From: Sphingobium naphthae
GTDB taxonomy: Bacteria > Pseudomonadota > Alphaproteobacteria > Sphingomonadales > Sphingomonadaceae
NCBI RefSeq assembly: GCF_020782235.1
Contig: NZ_JAJGNO010000012.1
Span: 92,201-156,200, forward strand
Length of the DNA: 64,000 nucleotides
Reading direction: 5' to 3'
Part shown: positions 7,183 to 15,122 of the stretch, one piece after another
Layout of the letters: every line of letters begins with the position of its first letter
Position numbering within the stretch: position 1 is the first letter of the stretch
Notes under the pieces: model-generated
Seen by the model: the letters and a program-made list of their open reading frames with translations, nothing else
Databases searched by the model: none
What the model was told of the DNA's origin: nothing
Position numbers and translations under genes: made by a program

Positions 7183-7574
7183 ACCCCGATCCTGTCGATA
7201 TGGCCGCGTTCAGCGCATCTGACGCGGCTTGCCACCTCTATCCCGGCGAGCATCAGGCCGCCGAGCGCGCCGCCTTCTGCGCTGGCGCGGGCCTGGGCGC
7301 GGTGGCGATCGACATGGTCATCGCATCCCTGTCGCCTGTCCAGACGAAGCTGCTCGCGCGCCTGCGCCGCCATCCGGGCTGCTGGACCTATCGCGTCCAG
7401 ACGCGCGGTGTAGCCCTCCAGACCTGCATGGCGCTGGTGAAGCGCGGGATCATGATGGACGGCCCGCACCGGCCGTTCGAGCATGGCGGCAACGGCGTCG
7501 TGAACCTGACGCCCTTCGGCGCAGCGCTGCGGGACATCATCATTGGGAGGCAGGCAAATGGGCCTCGCGCTTGA
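7179..7574 (+). CDS. Hypothetical phage protein
   Basis: 131 aa from ATG 7179; the ATGA overlap with the upstream stop fixes the start although the frame is open from 7029. The C-terminal 70 residues (SPVQTKLLARLRRHPGCW ... VALQTCMALVKRGIM) look like a winged-helix-type fold, so DNA binding is possible. The gene runs 17 bp into the xis gene. Confidence 0.55.
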   Translation: MNPDPVDMAAFSASDAACHLYPGEHQAAERAAFCAGAGLGAVAIDMVIASLSPVQTKLLARLRRHPGCWTYRVQTRGVALQTCMALVKRGIMMDGPHRPFEHGGNGVVNLTPFGAALRDIIIGRQANGPRA

Positions 7575-7788
7575 AAAGCTGCCCGACTGGCCGGCGGCAA
7601 TGAACCGCGACTGGGCGCTCGCCTATACTGGCGTCGGCAGCGATCAGATGAAGGAATGGGAGCGCGCCGGCCGCGTCCGCTTCCGCCCGCGCGGGCCGCG
7701 CGGCGCGATGCTCGCCCTGCGCGCTGACCTCGATGCCGCGCTCGCCGACCTGTTCGGCAGCGAGGGCAAGGGGGGCATCGAATTCTGA
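7558..7788 (+). CDS. Probable excisionase / small winged-helix protein
   Basis: 76 aa from ATG 7558, preceded by GGGAGG. The sequence RDWALAYTGVGSDQMKEWE followed by a basic strand (RVRFRPRGPRG) and a helix (LRADLDAALADLF) is typical of MerR/AlpA-type winged-helix excisionases. Its TGA overlaps the integrase ATG (TGATG, 7786-7790), the usual coupling of xis and int. Excisionases bend DNA at the attachment site and bias recombination towards excision. Confidence 0.7.
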   Translation: MGLALEKLPDWPAAMNRDWALAYTGVGSDQMKEWERAGRVRFRPRGPRGAMLALRADLDAALADLFGSEGKGGIEF

Positions 7789-9074
7789 TGGGCAAGGCGA
7801 TCGTCAGACTGCCGGCCTATGTCACCCGCGTGCGCTTGGCGTCGGGAGAGCATGCCTATTACTGGAAGCTGCCCGGCTGGGCGACCGCCAAGGATCCGAA
7901 GACGGGTAAGCGGGTGCCGGCCGTGCGGCATGGCCACCCGTGCCCGCTCCAGTCCTGCGCGCTGGGCACAAGCCACGACGCGGCGGTCGAGAAAGCGGAG
8001 GCGCTCAACGAGGCGCTGAAGGAATGGCGCCTGGGCGCGGAGCGCCGCACCCTGAAGCCCGGATCGATCGCATGGCTCTTCGACTGGTATCGCCAGCAGG
8101 AGCGCTTCACCAAGAACAAGCCGAAGACACAGCGCGACTACCGCCGGCTGATGGACGTGCTGGTGGACTATCCGACCCGCGCCGGGGGCAAGCTCGGCCA
8201 TCGCATGGCGTCGAGCATGGACGGTGAGAGCGCCGACGCCCTCTATGCCAAGCTCAGGATCGAGAAGGGCGAGCGCGAGGCATCCTATGCCATGCAGGTC
8301 TGCCGCCTCGTCTGGAAGTGGGCGACGCGCCACAAGCGCACCACGGGCGTGAAGGACAATCCTTTCGCCGGCATGGGGATCAAGAGCACGCCAGCAGGCG
8401 AGAATCGGCCGACCAGCCGCGCCGAATATGACAGCTACCGGGAAACCGCCCGGGCGATGGGCTATCAGAACATGGCCGCTGCCGCCGCGCTGTGCTTCGA
8501 AGCGTGCCAGCGCGTCAGCCACGTCTTTGGCTTCTGGCCGGATGAGGAGGCGGTGACGGAAGGGCGCGAACCGCCGGCCGGGCTGCAATGGTCGGTCTAC
8601 AAGCCGGGCGTCGCTCTGGCGCTGATCCAGCGCAAGACGGGCAACCCCGTCTGGCTCGACCTGACGATCGATGTAGAGGGGGAGACGGTCCAGCTATATC
8701 CTGACCTCGAAGCGGAGCTGATGGCGCTGCGTGAGCGAGCCGCGCGCGACGAATATGGCCAGCCGACCGGCGCGATGATCCTGGACGAGCGCACCGGCCG
8801 GCCGTTTGATCCGCGGTGGATGTCGACTGTCCATCGACGGATCTGCGACAAGGCCGGCCTGCCCAAGCAGATGACCTTCACGGGCTTCCGCCATGGCGGC
8901 ATCACTGAGATCGGCGACGCTGGCGAATCCGACGTCCGGCCGATCTCCGGCCACAAGACGCTGGCTCAGACGCAAACCTACAACAAGGCCACGGCGGAAA
9001 AGGGGCGACGCATCGCCCTCAAGCGCCGCGAGCATGTCCAGGCGCTCGGCGAGCGCGAATCGAAGGAGGATTGA
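7788..9074 (+). CDS. Tyrosine recombinase, phage integrase
   Basis: 428 aa. An arm-binding N-terminus and a core-binding helical domain (about 85-185) precede the catalytic domain (about 205-405). The catalytic residues can be placed: Arg242 (EACQRVSHV), Lys283 (QRKTG), Arg368 in FTGFRHG, His389 (SGHKT) and the nucleophile Tyr398 (TQTYNK). The first His of the usual HxxR box is replaced by Thr365, a known variation in related integrases. It catalyses integration into, and with the excisionase removal from, the tRNA-Lys gene at 9433. Being the penultimate gene of a repressor-controlled operon, its transcription should rise on induction. Confidence 0.95.
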   Translation: MGKAIVRLPAYVTRVRLASGEHAYYWKLPGWATAKDPKTGKRVPAVRHGHPCPLQSCALGTSHDAAVEKAEALNEALKEWRLGAERRTLKPGSIAWLFDWYRQQERFTKNKPKTQRDYRRLMDVLVDYPTRAGGKLGHRMASSMDGESADALYAKLRIEKGEREASYAMQVCRLVWKWATRHKRTTGVKDNPFAGMGIKSTPAGENRPTSRAEYDSYRETARAMGYQNMAAAAALCFEACQRVSHVFGFWPDEEAVTEGREPPAGLQWSVYKPGVALALIQRKTGNPVWLDLTIDVEGETVQLYPDLEAELMALRERAARDEYGQPTGAMILDERTGRPFDPRWMSTVHRRICDKAGLPKQMTFTGFRHGGITEIGDAGESDVRPISGHKTLAQTQTYNKATAEKGRRIALKRREHVQALGERESKED

Positions 9075-9075
9075 G

Positions 9076-9351
9076 ATGGGTAAATCAATAACTACCGAGG
9101 CGCACACTCGGTCGCACAGGATTCATCTGGATCACAAGGAACTGGAACTCCTAATCGCCACAGCGGCGGCCGGAATGATTGAACACAATAAGCCGAAGAT
9201 CGGGCAACCAGGCGTCAGCTTCAAAGTCGATCTGGTAGAGGCGACTGAGGGCAGCCCTCCATATCGCGTCGGTACGAGGGCTGCCATCACCATTGTCGAG
9301 GACATGCTGCCACAGCCTGCTGTGCCAGGAACATCTAGCGAACAGGCTTGA
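9076..9351 (+). CDS. Small hypothetical protein next to the attachment site
   Basis: 91 aa from ATG 9076, one base after the integrase stop, with AGGAGG 6 bp upstream. Alternating helix/strand pattern (LDHKELELLIATAAAGMI ... YRVGTRAAITIVED); no family recognised. GC is lower than in the preceding genes. As the last gene of the element it may be accessory cargo. Confidence 0.6.
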   Translation: MGKSITTEAHTRSHRIHLDHKELELLIATAAAGMIEHNKPKIGQPGVSFKVDLVEATEGSPPYRVGTRAAITIVEDMLPQPAVPGTSSEQA

Positions 9352-9354
9352 TTT

Positions 9355-9385
9355 GTCGAAATGACGGTCGAAACGCATGTCGAAA
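9355..9385 (+). repeat. Three GTCGAAA repeats at 12-bp spacing
   Basis: GTCGAAA occurs at 9355-9361, 9367-9373 and 9379-9385, each start exactly 12 bp after the last (units GTCGAAATGACG, GTCGAAACGCAT, GTCGAAACGACG). The array lies between int and the tRNA attachment site, where arm-type integrase or excisionase binding sites are expected. Binding is inferred. Confidence 0.6.
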
Positions 9386-9407
9386 CGACGCGCGCCCACC
9401 ATAAGAA

Positions 9408-9428
9408 AACCGTTTGATTTCAACGGTT
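9408..9428. repeat. 7-bp inverted repeat beside attR
   Basis: AACCGTT at 9408-9414 and AACGGTT at 9422-9428 around a 7-base loop, ending 4 bp before the tRNA-Lys 3' end. There is no following T-run, so a terminator is unlikely; it could be part of the attachment site (accessory-factor or core-flanking site). Confidence 0.4.
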
Positions 9429-9432
9429 CCGG

Positions 9433-9508
9433 TGGTGAGTCCAGCTGGGCTCGAACCAGCGACCTACTGATTAAAAGTCAGTTGCTCTACCGACTGAGCT
9501 ATGGACCC
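9433..9508 (-). tRNA. tRNA-Lys (TTT anticodon), prophage attachment site
   Basis: A 76-base cloverleaf with encoded CCA reads on the minus strand from GGGTCCA at 9508 to TGGACTCACCA at 9433. The 7-bp acceptor stem (one G-T pair), the D-arm GCTCAGTCGGTAGAGC, the anticodon loop CTTTTAA with TTT, and the T-arm TTCGAGCC are all present. Its 3' end faces the integrase side, the standard orientation for integration into a tRNA gene that restores the tRNA. Confidence 0.97.
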
Positions 9509-9527
9509 CCGAAGCGGTGGACGACGC

Positions 9528-9554
9528 CCTAAAGGGGGCGGCGCGGATGGTCAA
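9528..9554 (-). promoter_or_regulatory. Possible tRNA-Lys promoter
   Basis: On the minus strand TTGACC (9554-9549) is followed after 15 bases by TTTAGG (9533-9528), about 20 bases before the tRNA. Spacing is short for that -10; TAGGGC two bases later would give 17. Confidence 0.4.
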
Positions 9555-10072
9555 CCTCTTGTCGCCCGCTTTGGTTTCGCTTTTTCCAGCCGCGCGCGCA
9601 GATGGCGAACGGCGAGGCCGCTCGACGGATCGCGCCAGCCCGGCGCGATGCGGAACAGCGGCGTCAACACGAAGGCGCGGGCGCGAAAGGCGGCGTGCGG
9701 CACGGTCAGCCGGCGCTCCCGCCACTTCCCACCCGACCAGAGGATGATGTCGATGTCGATGCTGCGCGCACCCCAGCGGCGGTGCCGACGCCGGCCGAGC
9801 CGCGCTTCGATCGCCTGAAGCCGGCGCAGCAGAGCGGGGGGCTCCAGATGGCTCTCCACCAGCATCGCGGCATTGGCGTAGCGGCGCAGCGAAGGGCCGA
9901 GCGGCGGCGTGACGATCACCGGCGACACCGCGCGCACGCGCATCTCCGCGGCGATCAGCGCCACCGCTTGCGCGATAAGCCGCGCGGGCGTGCGGCGCGC
10001 CGAGCGCGGCCGGTTCGATCCCAGCGCCAGCGCATAGACATGGGTGCCGCTGCTCAGCCTTGTGTCCGCCAT
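9551..10072 (-). CDS. folK: 2-amino-4-hydroxy-6-hydroxymethyldihydropteridine diphosphokinase
   Basis: 173 aa. It transfers pyrophosphate from ATP to 6-hydroxymethyl-7,8-dihydropterin, the step before dihydropteroate synthase (folP at 51030). Recognised by ALGSNRP near residue 17 and the signature RWGARSIDIDII at 99-110, whose Asp pair binds Mg2+. Length is normal for HPPK. The Arg/Lys-rich C-terminus (LEKAKPKRATRG) is an extension. It starts 26 bp from, and divergent to, the uracil-DNA glycosylase gene, so promoters must overlap the 5' ends. Confidence 0.95.
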   Translation of the reverse strand: MADTRLSSGTHVYALALGSNRPRSARRTPARLIAQAVALIAAEMRVRAVSPVIVTPPLGPSLRRYANAAMLVESHLEPPALLRRLQAIEARLGRRRHRRWGARSIDIDIILWSGGKWRERRLTVPHAAFRARAFVLTPLFRIAPGWRDPSSGLAVRHLRARLEKAKPKRATRG

Positions 10073-10098
10073 GCTCCAGCGCCTATCTGCTCGGCGTG

Positions 10099-10758
10099 AT
10101 GCTGCAAAGCCCCCTTGCCTCGACCGAGCCGCCGCGCGACTGCCCGCGCTGCCCCCGCCTCGTCGCCTTGCGCCAGCAATGCCGGGCCGAGCATCCCGAC
10201 TGGTGGAACGCCCCGGTCCCCGCCGTTGGCGATCCGATGGCGCGCATCGTGATCGTGGGGCTGGCGCCCGGCCGGCAGGGTGCGAACCGCACCGGACGGC
10301 CTTTCACCGGCGATTATGCCGGCGACCTGTTGTTCGCGACGCTGGCGCGCCATGGCCTGGCGGAAGGCCAGTATGACGCGCGGCCGGACGACGGGTTGGT
10401 GCTGCGCGACGTCATCATCATCAACGCCGTCAAATGCCTGCCGCCGCAGAACAAGCCCGATCCCACCGAAATCCGCAATTGCCGTCCCTTCCTGGCCGAC
10501 GGGGTGGCGGCGCTGCCCCGCGCCCGCACCTTCATCGCGCTGGGGCAGATCGCGCACCAGTCGGCGGTGAAGGTGCTGGGCGGCAAGCTCCCCAAGGCGC
10601 GCTTTGCCCATCTGGCCGAACATCGCATGCCCGACGGCCGCATGCTGATCGATAGCTATCACTGCTCGCGCTACAACCAGAATACCGGGCGGCTGACGGC
10701 CGAGATGTTCGACGCCGTGTTCGCCCGGGCCGTGGAAGTCGCGGCGGCGCTGGGTTGA
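10099..10758 (+). CDS. Family 5 (UDGb-type) uracil-DNA glycosylase
   Basis: 219 aa from ATG 10099 (an upstream TTG in frame at 10060 would overlap folK). Motif A, VGLAPGRQGANRTGRPFTGD (residues 53-72), and motif B, YHCSRYNQNTGRLT (187-200), match the family 5 enzymes that remove uracil and other deaminated bases. Four cysteines (Cys15, Cys18, Cys113, Cys128) are placed to hold the 4Fe-4S cluster of family 4/5 enzymes. It acts in base-excision repair. The lack of the motif A acid of family 4 supports the family 5 call. Confidence 0.9.
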   Translation: MLQSPLASTEPPRDCPRCPRLVALRQQCRAEHPDWWNAPVPAVGDPMARIVIVGLAPGRQGANRTGRPFTGDYAGDLLFATLARHGLAEGQYDARPDDGLVLRDVIIINAVKCLPPQNKPDPTEIRNCRPFLADGVAALPRARTFIALGQIAHQSAVKVLGGKLPKARFAHLAEHRMPDGRMLIDSYHCSRYNQNTGRLTAEMFDAVFARAVEVAAALG

Positions 10759-10801
10759 CCGGCTTTCAAGGGCCGGGGGCACAAGCGAAGCGCCACCCAC
10801 G

Positions 10802-10830
10802 AAAAAGGGCGGCTCCTTGCGGGGCCGCCC
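10802..10830 (-). terminator. Terminator of rpsD
   Basis: Minus strand: GGGCGGC (10830-10824), a 10-base loop, GCCGCCC (10813-10807), then TTTTT. It follows the rpsD stop by about 25 bp. The flanking T/A runs could also end the convergent UDG transcript. Confidence 0.85.
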
Positions 10831-10855
10831 TGTTTTCCTTGGTCTGTCCGGAGAC

Positions 10856-11470
10856 TTAGCGCGAATAGAATTCGACGACCAGATTGGGTTCCATCTTCAC
10901 CGGATAGGGCACTTCGTCCAGCGTGGGCACGCGGACATAGGTGACCTTGGTCGCGCCGTCGGGGGCGACATAGTCGGGGATGTCACGCTCGGGCAGGCTC
11001 TGCGCTTCGAGGACCAGCGCCATTTCCTGCGCCTTCTTGCCCAGGGTGATCTCGTCGCCCGGCTTCACCAGACGCGACGCGATGTTGCACTTGACGCCGT
11101 TCACATAGATGTGGCCGTGCGACACGAGCTGACGGGCCGACCAGATGGTGGGCGCGAACTTGGCGCGGTAGACGAGCGCGTCCAGGCGACGCTCCAGCAG
11201 GCCGATCAGATTCTGGCCGGTGTCGCCCTTCATGCGGGCGGCTTCGACATAGTTCTTCTTGAACTGCTTTTCGGTGATGTCGCCATAATAGCCCTTCAGC
11301 TTCTGCTTGGCGCGCAGCTGAATGCCAAAGTCGGACATCTTGCCCTTGCGGCGCTGGCCGTGCTGGCCGGGGCCATATTCCCGCTTGTTGACCGGGCTCT
11401 TGGGACGACCCCAGATATTCTCGCCCATCCGGCGGTCGAGCTTGTACTTGGCGCTGGAGCGCTTCGACAT
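10856..11470 (-). CDS. rpsD: 30S ribosomal protein S4
   Basis: 204 aa, the normal S4 length. It begins [20 protein letters not shown] and contains the S4 RNA-binding domain ([14 protein letters not shown] ... [14 protein letters not shown]). S4 nucleates 16S rRNA folding and in many bacteria represses its own operon. Here it is monocistronic, between a conserved ribosomal promoter (11582-11610) and a strong terminator. The leader of roughly 100 bases could hold an autoregulatory structure, which I did not resolve. Confidence 0.98.
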   Translation of the reverse strand: MSKRSSAKYKLDRRMGENIWGRPKSPVNKREYGPGQHGQRRKGKMSDFGIQLRAKQKLKGYYGDITEKQFKKNYVEAARMKGDTGQNLIGLLERRLDALVYRAKFAPTIWSARQLVSHGHIYVNGVKCNIASRLVKPGDEITLGKKAQEMALVLEAQSLPERDIPDYVAPDGATKVTYVRVPTLDEVPYPVKMEPNLVVEFYSR

Positions 11471-11581
11471 ATGTCTTTCCTTCGATATGCTAACAACGTT
11501 CGTCCCGGTATCGCCTGTTTTCCGTGTTTCAGGGACAGGGCCGCCGCTTCACCGGGGTGCAGGGCCAATCGCGAAGCGGCG

Positions 11582-11610
11582 CCTATGACGCCAAGGGGCG
11601 GGCCTGTCAA
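11582..11610 (-). promoter_or_regulatory. rpsD promoter
   Basis: Minus strand TTGACA (11610-11605), 17-base spacer, CATAGG (11587-11582). The stretch GTCATAGGCGCCGCTTCG around and after the -10 is identical at the rpsF promoter (40844-40872), giving a GC-rich discriminator typical of stringently controlled promoters. Confidence 0.8.
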
Positions 11611-11651
11611 GCCCTCGACAGGGCCGGGCGGGCGGCTTAAGCCTGCGCCGC

Positions 11652-11948
11652 ATGGACCCCGACAGCTATACCAGCATGGCGCAGGTGCGCGCCGGCGTCG
11701 ATGAGATCGACCGGCAACTCGTCGCGCTGCTCGACCTGCGTTTCGCCCATATGCGCGCGGCGGCGCGGATCAAGCCCGATCGCGGCGCGGTGCGCGACGA
11801 AGCCCGCAAGGCGCAGGTCATCGCCAACGCCCGCGCGCAGGCCGAGCGGCTGGGCGCGCCGGCCGATGTGGTCGCCGAACTGTGGGAGCAGCTGGTCGAA
11901 GCGTCCATCGCCTATGAAATGGCCGAGTTCGACCGCACGCGCGGATAA
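11652..11948 (+). CDS. Chorismate mutase, AroQ type
   Basis: 98 aa monofunctional AroQ fold: three helices, starting with VRAGVDEIDRQLVALLDLRF and containing the conserved Arg/Lys set (R near 14, KPDRGAVRDEARKAQV, and ELWEQLVEASIAYE). Converts chorismate to prephenate for Phe/Tyr synthesis in the cytoplasm. The start is divergent from rpsD, with no clear Shine-Dalgarno. It stands alone, not fused to prephenate dehydratase. Confidence 0.88.
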   Translation: MDPDSYTSMAQVRAGVDEIDRQLVALLDLRFAHMRAAARIKPDRGAVRDEARKAQVIANARAQAERLGAPADVVAELWEQLVEASIAYEMAEFDRTRG

Positions 11949-12218
11949 GCGAAGCGGCCGTCGCCCGGCACTTTGCAAAGGCGCGGCCGCTTGCGAAGTT
12001 CACACCGTCGTGAGCCAACGCATGTGCGTCGAAACGGACCTTGGCGTCGACTTCGCAATAGGAGATTTTTTGCGAACTGGCCGCACCGGCCAAGGGCGGG
12101 CGCCGCGCGCAATCGCGGTCATCAGGACAGACGGTGAAAAAGAGCCGGGCGCAAGCCTAGCATGATCCCGCCGCTGTAGGACAGGGTGTGCGGGCGACCA
12201 GCGCGCCTGTTGTGGGCG
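11949..12218. other. 270-bp gap without a supported gene
   Basis: Holds a 9-bp inverted repeat, TTGCGAAGT at 11991-11999 and ACTTCGCAA at 12050-12058, and a third TTGCGAA at 12067. Short frames on both strands are open but show no family resemblance or ribosome-binding site. Confidence 0.4.
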
Positions 12219-13355
12219 CTAGCGCCGGGGCTGCGCCTGGAACCAGGGCACCATGCGCGCGATCGCGTCCTCGACCCGGTCGGTCGACACCGCGAAGCTG
12301 AAGCGGATGAAGCGGTGCCCGTCGACCGGATCGAAATCGATGCCCGGCGCGGTGGCGACGCCTGTTTCGCGCAGCAGCCGCTGGCAGAAGCCCAGGCTGT
12401 CGTTGGTTAGATGGCTGATGTCGGCATAGATGTAGAAGGCGCCATCGGGCGGCGCGATCCGCGCGAGGCCCAGCGCCGGCAGCGCGTCGAGCAGCAATTG
12501 CCGGTTGCGCCGATAGCTGGCGACATGGCCCTCCAGCTCGTCGGTGCAGTCGAACGCGGCGAGTCCGGCGCGCTGCGCCAATACAGGCGGGGTCAGGAAC
12601 AGATTGCCCATGCGCGCCCGCGCCGTCTCGATCAGCTGCGGCGGCACCACGATCCAGCCCAGCCGCCATCCCGCCATGCTGTAATATTTGGAAAAGCTGT
12701 TCACGATCACCGCGTCGGGCGCATATTCTAGCATCGAATGGGCGGGCTCGCCGAAGCTGAGGCCGTGATAGACTTCGTCGGAAATGATGCGGATGCCGCG
12801 TTCCTGACACAGGGCGGCGATCCGCGCCAGTTCCGCTGGCGGGATGATCGTGCCGGTCGGATTGGCGGGACTGGCGAGGATCAGGCCGTCGGGTGCGGGA
12901 TCGATCCGCGCCAGCGCATCGGCGCTGATCTGGAAACGCTCGGCCGGGCCGCAGGCGATTTCCACCGGGTCGAGATAGAGGGCCTTGAGCGTATTGCGAT
13001 AGGCGACATAGCCCGGCCGCGCCGTCGCCACGCGCGCGCCCGGCGCGAACAGGCTGGTCAGCGCCAGCACCAGCCCCGGCGACGCGCCGCAGGTCAGCAG
13101 CACCTGTTCCGCTTCCACCACCACGCCATGGCGATCGGCATAATGGCGCGCGATCCGCTGCTTGAGGGCCGTGCTTTCCCAATAGCCCATGGGTTCGGTG
13201 TCCAGCACCCGATGCGCCACCGCAATCGCTTCGGCCGGCGCGCCGGTCGATGGCTGGCCGAATTCCATGTGCAGGATCGACCGGCCCTGTTCCTCCAGGG
13301 CGTGCGCTTCCCGGCTGATGGCGATGGCGTGGAAGGGATCGATCGCGGCAATCAT
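12219..13355 (-). CDS. PLP-dependent aminotransferase, class I/II
   Basis: 378 aa. The frame is open to 13787, but that upstream part is antisense to a small membrane gene and repeats, so I start at ATG 13355. Fold type I: SPANPTGTI (162-170), SDEVYHGLSF (192-201), and Lys223 in SFSKYYSMAGWRLGW as the Schiff-base lysine, plus a C-terminal RFSFA for carboxylate binding. It probably transaminates an amino acid with 2-oxoglutarate or pyruvate; the substrate cannot be told from sequence alone. The neighbourhood (chorismate mutase about 270 bp away) allows an aromatic substrate but does not prove it. Confidence 0.88.
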   Translation of the reverse strand: MIAAIDPFHAIAISREAHALEEQGRSILHMEFGQPSTGAPAEAIAVAHRVLDTEPMGYWESTALKQRIARHYADRHGVVVEAEQVLLTCGASPGLVLALTSLFAPGARVATARPGYVAYRNTLKALYLDPVEIACGPAERFQISADALARIDPAPDGLILASPANPTGTIIPPAELARIAALCQERGIRIISDEVYHGLSFGEPAHSMLEYAPDAVIVNSFSKYYSMAGWRLGWIVVPPQLIETARARMGNLFLTPPVLAQRAGLAAFDCTDELEGHVASYRRNRQLLLDALPALGLARIAPPDGAFYIYADISHLTNDSLGFCQRLLRETGVATAPGIDFDPVDGHRFIRFSFAVSTDRVEDAIARMVPWFQAQPRR

Positions 13356-13412
13356 GGCGGCGTGCGTAAAGCGACGCGGCAACCATGTCGAGTAGGCGGC
13401 GTTCAGCACCCC

Positions 13413-13676
13413 ATGAACCAGACCATTCTGACCGCCCTCCAATATTATGGCGCGGGGGCGGCGACGCTCGCGGCGCTCATCGTCTCCCTCAACCTGGGTC
13501 GTCGCGTGACCGGATGGGCCTTCGTCCTGTTCGTGACGTCGTCGATCGCGCTTATCGCCTGGGGCTTCCTCGACGAGAATAGCGAAGGCATTGGCTGGCA
13601 GAATGTGGCGCTGCTGTTCATCAACGCCACCGGGGTGTGGCGCTATCTGATTTCGAAGCACGATCCCAAGGAGTGA
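13413..13676 (+). CDS. Small inner-membrane protein
   Basis: 87 aa from ATG 13413. Three hydrophobic stretches (YYGAGAATLAALIVSLNLG, WAFVLFVTSSIALIAWGFL, NVALLFINATGVWRYLI) suggest three transmembrane helices with short loops. Small proteins of this shape are widespread in sphingomonads; function unknown. Starts 58 bp from, and divergent to, the aminotransferase. Confidence 0.7.
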   Translation: MNQTILTALQYYGAGAATLAALIVSLNLGRRVTGWAFVLFVTSSIALIAWGFLDENSEGIGWQNVALLFINATGVWRYLISKHDPKE

Positions 13677-13679
13677 GGC

Positions 13680-13860
13680 GCACCGTCCTGCCCAGGAAGG
13701 GGGGGGCGGCGTAGCGGGAGAGGGAACATCATCCTCCCCTGGAAGGGGAGGGGGACCGGCGTAGCCGGTGGAGGGGTGTTCCGCCATCGTGGGGGTGACA
13801 CCCCTCCGTCACGCGCTTCGCGCGCGCCACCTCCCCTGCCAGGGGAGGATGGGAGAATGG
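13680..13860. repeat. Intergenic palindromic repeat element
   Basis: G/C-rich nested palindromes: CTCCCCT-gga-AGGGGAG (13734-13750), GGAGGGGTGT (13770-) with ACACCCCTCC (13798-13807), CACGCGCTTCGCGCG, and a final CCCCT-gcc-AGGGG. This is the class of mosaic interspersed repeats common between genes of sphingomonads. Likely transcribed as hairpins; no coding content. Confidence 0.7.
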
Positions 13861-13950
13861 GGCGATCTTGGTAACGCCGCTCAAGGCTGAGCCTGGGTTG
13901 GGCCTTCGGTATCCACGCCCTCGAAATCTTCCTGTCGAGGCGCGATGGAC

Positions 13951-14643
13951 TCAGCTTTGCGCGATCCAAACTTCGACGGGCACGTCCTGCTGGCAGAGGG
14001 CCAGGCGGATCGGGAGTTCCTCGACCGGTCCGCCGGCCAGTGCGCGGTCGTAGACGGCTTTCTTGGCCGGGCCGCCGATCTGCAGGAAGATGTGGCGGCT
14101 CTGGAGGATCGCGTTTGCGGTTAGCGACAGGCGCTGGTGCGGCGCGGCGGGCGGGGTGGCGGCGATGGTCAGCGCGTCGCTGCGCAGGCCCTCCGCCAGT
14201 TCCCGGCCCTGCGGGAAGAGCGAGGCGGTGTGGCCGTCATCGCCCATGCCCAGCAGGATGATGTCGAGCGGCCAGGGCAGGGCGGCGAAGGCGGCTTCGA
14301 CGTCCGGCTGGCCGGCATAGGCGTCCGCCGCATGCGTCTTCATCGGCACGAAGCGCGCCGCGGCGGCCGGGCCCTGCAACAGCGTTTCGCGCACCAGCCG
14401 CTCATTGCTGTCGGCGCTCACCGGCTCGACCCAGCGTTCGTCGACCAAAGTGACGATCAGCCGGGTCCAGTCGAGCGGCACTTTCGACAGCGCCTCCAGC
14501 ACCGGGCGCGGCGAGCGGCCGCCCGACACGGCGATGGTCGCGACGCCGCGCGCCGCGATGGCGTCGGACAGGATGGTGGCGATGCGCGCCGCGATGTCGC
14601 TGGCGGCCTCGGCCCCGGTGGCGAAAATATGTTCGGTCGGCAT
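13951..14643 (-). CDS. pgl: 6-phosphogluconolactonase
   Basis: 230 aa from ATG 14643. NagB/SugP-like fold with VSGGRSPRPVLEAL near the N-terminus, VTLVDERWV and the signature LGMGDDGHTASLFP, which carries the catalytic His. Hydrolyses 6-phosphogluconolactone in the pentose phosphate or Entner-Doudoroff pathway; sphingomonads rely on the latter. Lies 2 bp after the YbaK-like gene in a three-gene minus-strand run galE-ybaK-pgl, so probably cotranscribed. Confidence 0.95.
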   Translation of the reverse strand: MPTEHIFATGAEAASDIAARIATILSDAIAARGVATIAVSGGRSPRPVLEALSKVPLDWTRLIVTLVDERWVEPVSADSNERLVRETLLQGPAAAARFVPMKTHAADAYAGQPDVEAAFAALPWPLDIILLGMGDDGHTASLFPQGRELAEGLRSDALTIAATPPAAPHQRLSLTANAILQSRHIFLQIGGPAKKAVYDRALAGGPVEELPIRLALCQQDVPVEVWIAQS

Positions 14644-14645
14644 GG

Positions 14646-15122
14646 TCACTCCGCTGTGTCGGCAAGGGTGCAGATGTCCACCCAGGTCGCTCCGGTCAAG
14701 GTCGCCAGCCGGTCCGGCGTCAGTTCTACCGACGCCGTGCGCGATCCCGCCGCCGGGAAGACGGTGGCGAAATCCCGGAGCGAGACGTCGCAATAGACGG
14801 GCAGCGGGGAAGCGAGACCGAAGGGGCAGACGCCGCCCACCGGATGGCCGGTCAGCGCCTCCACCTCATGCGCGCCCAGCATGCGCGGCTTGGCGCCCAG
14901 CGCCGCCTTGGCCTTGCCATTGGAGAGCCGCGCGTCGCCCCGGGCGCAGACCAGCACGACCCGATCGCCCACGCGCAGCGACAGGGTCTTGGCGATCCGG
15001 GCGGGGGCGACGCCCAGCGCCTGGGCGGCCTCGACCACGGTGGCGGTGCTGACGCCCTGGTCGATGATCGTGACGTCGGGGGCGTGGGCCGCGAAGAAGG
15101 CGCGAACGCTGTCCTCGCTCAT
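14646..15122 (-). CDS. YbaK/ProX-type aminoacyl-tRNA deacylase
   Basis: 158 aa; the ATG at 15122 overlaps the galE stop (ATGA). The YbaK fold is shown by AKTLSLRVGDRVVLVCARGD, the Lys-containing KAKAALGAK and the late GHPVGGVCPFGLASPLPVY. Members hydrolyse mischarged Cys- or Ala-tRNA(Pro) in trans. This one belongs to the short free-standing group; the exact tRNA substrate is open. Confidence 0.88.
   Translation of the reverse strand: MSEDSVRAFFAAHAPDVTIIDQGVSTATVVEAAQALGVAPARIAKTLSLRVGDRVVLVCARGDARLSNGKAKAALGAKPRMLGAHEVEALTGHPVGGVCPFGLASPLPVYCDVSLRDFATVFPAAGSRTASVELTPDRLATLTGATWVDICTLADTAE

Noticed and set aside
9355..9385. CRISPR-like array
   Set aside because: Repeats are 7 bp at 12-bp period, far too short; better explained as protein-binding sites near attR. 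No other CRISPR or cas gene was seen.
12130..12215. Cobalamin-riboswitch-like string (CGGTGAAAA...CCCGCCGCTGT)
   Set aside because: No proper B12 box and no downstream plus-strand gene; the resemblance is limited to short G/C-rich pieces.
13356..13787. 144-residue N-terminal extension of the aminotransferase frame
   Set aside because: It lies antisense to a membrane-protein gene and an intergenic repeat; homology-like sequence starts at the ATG at 13355.
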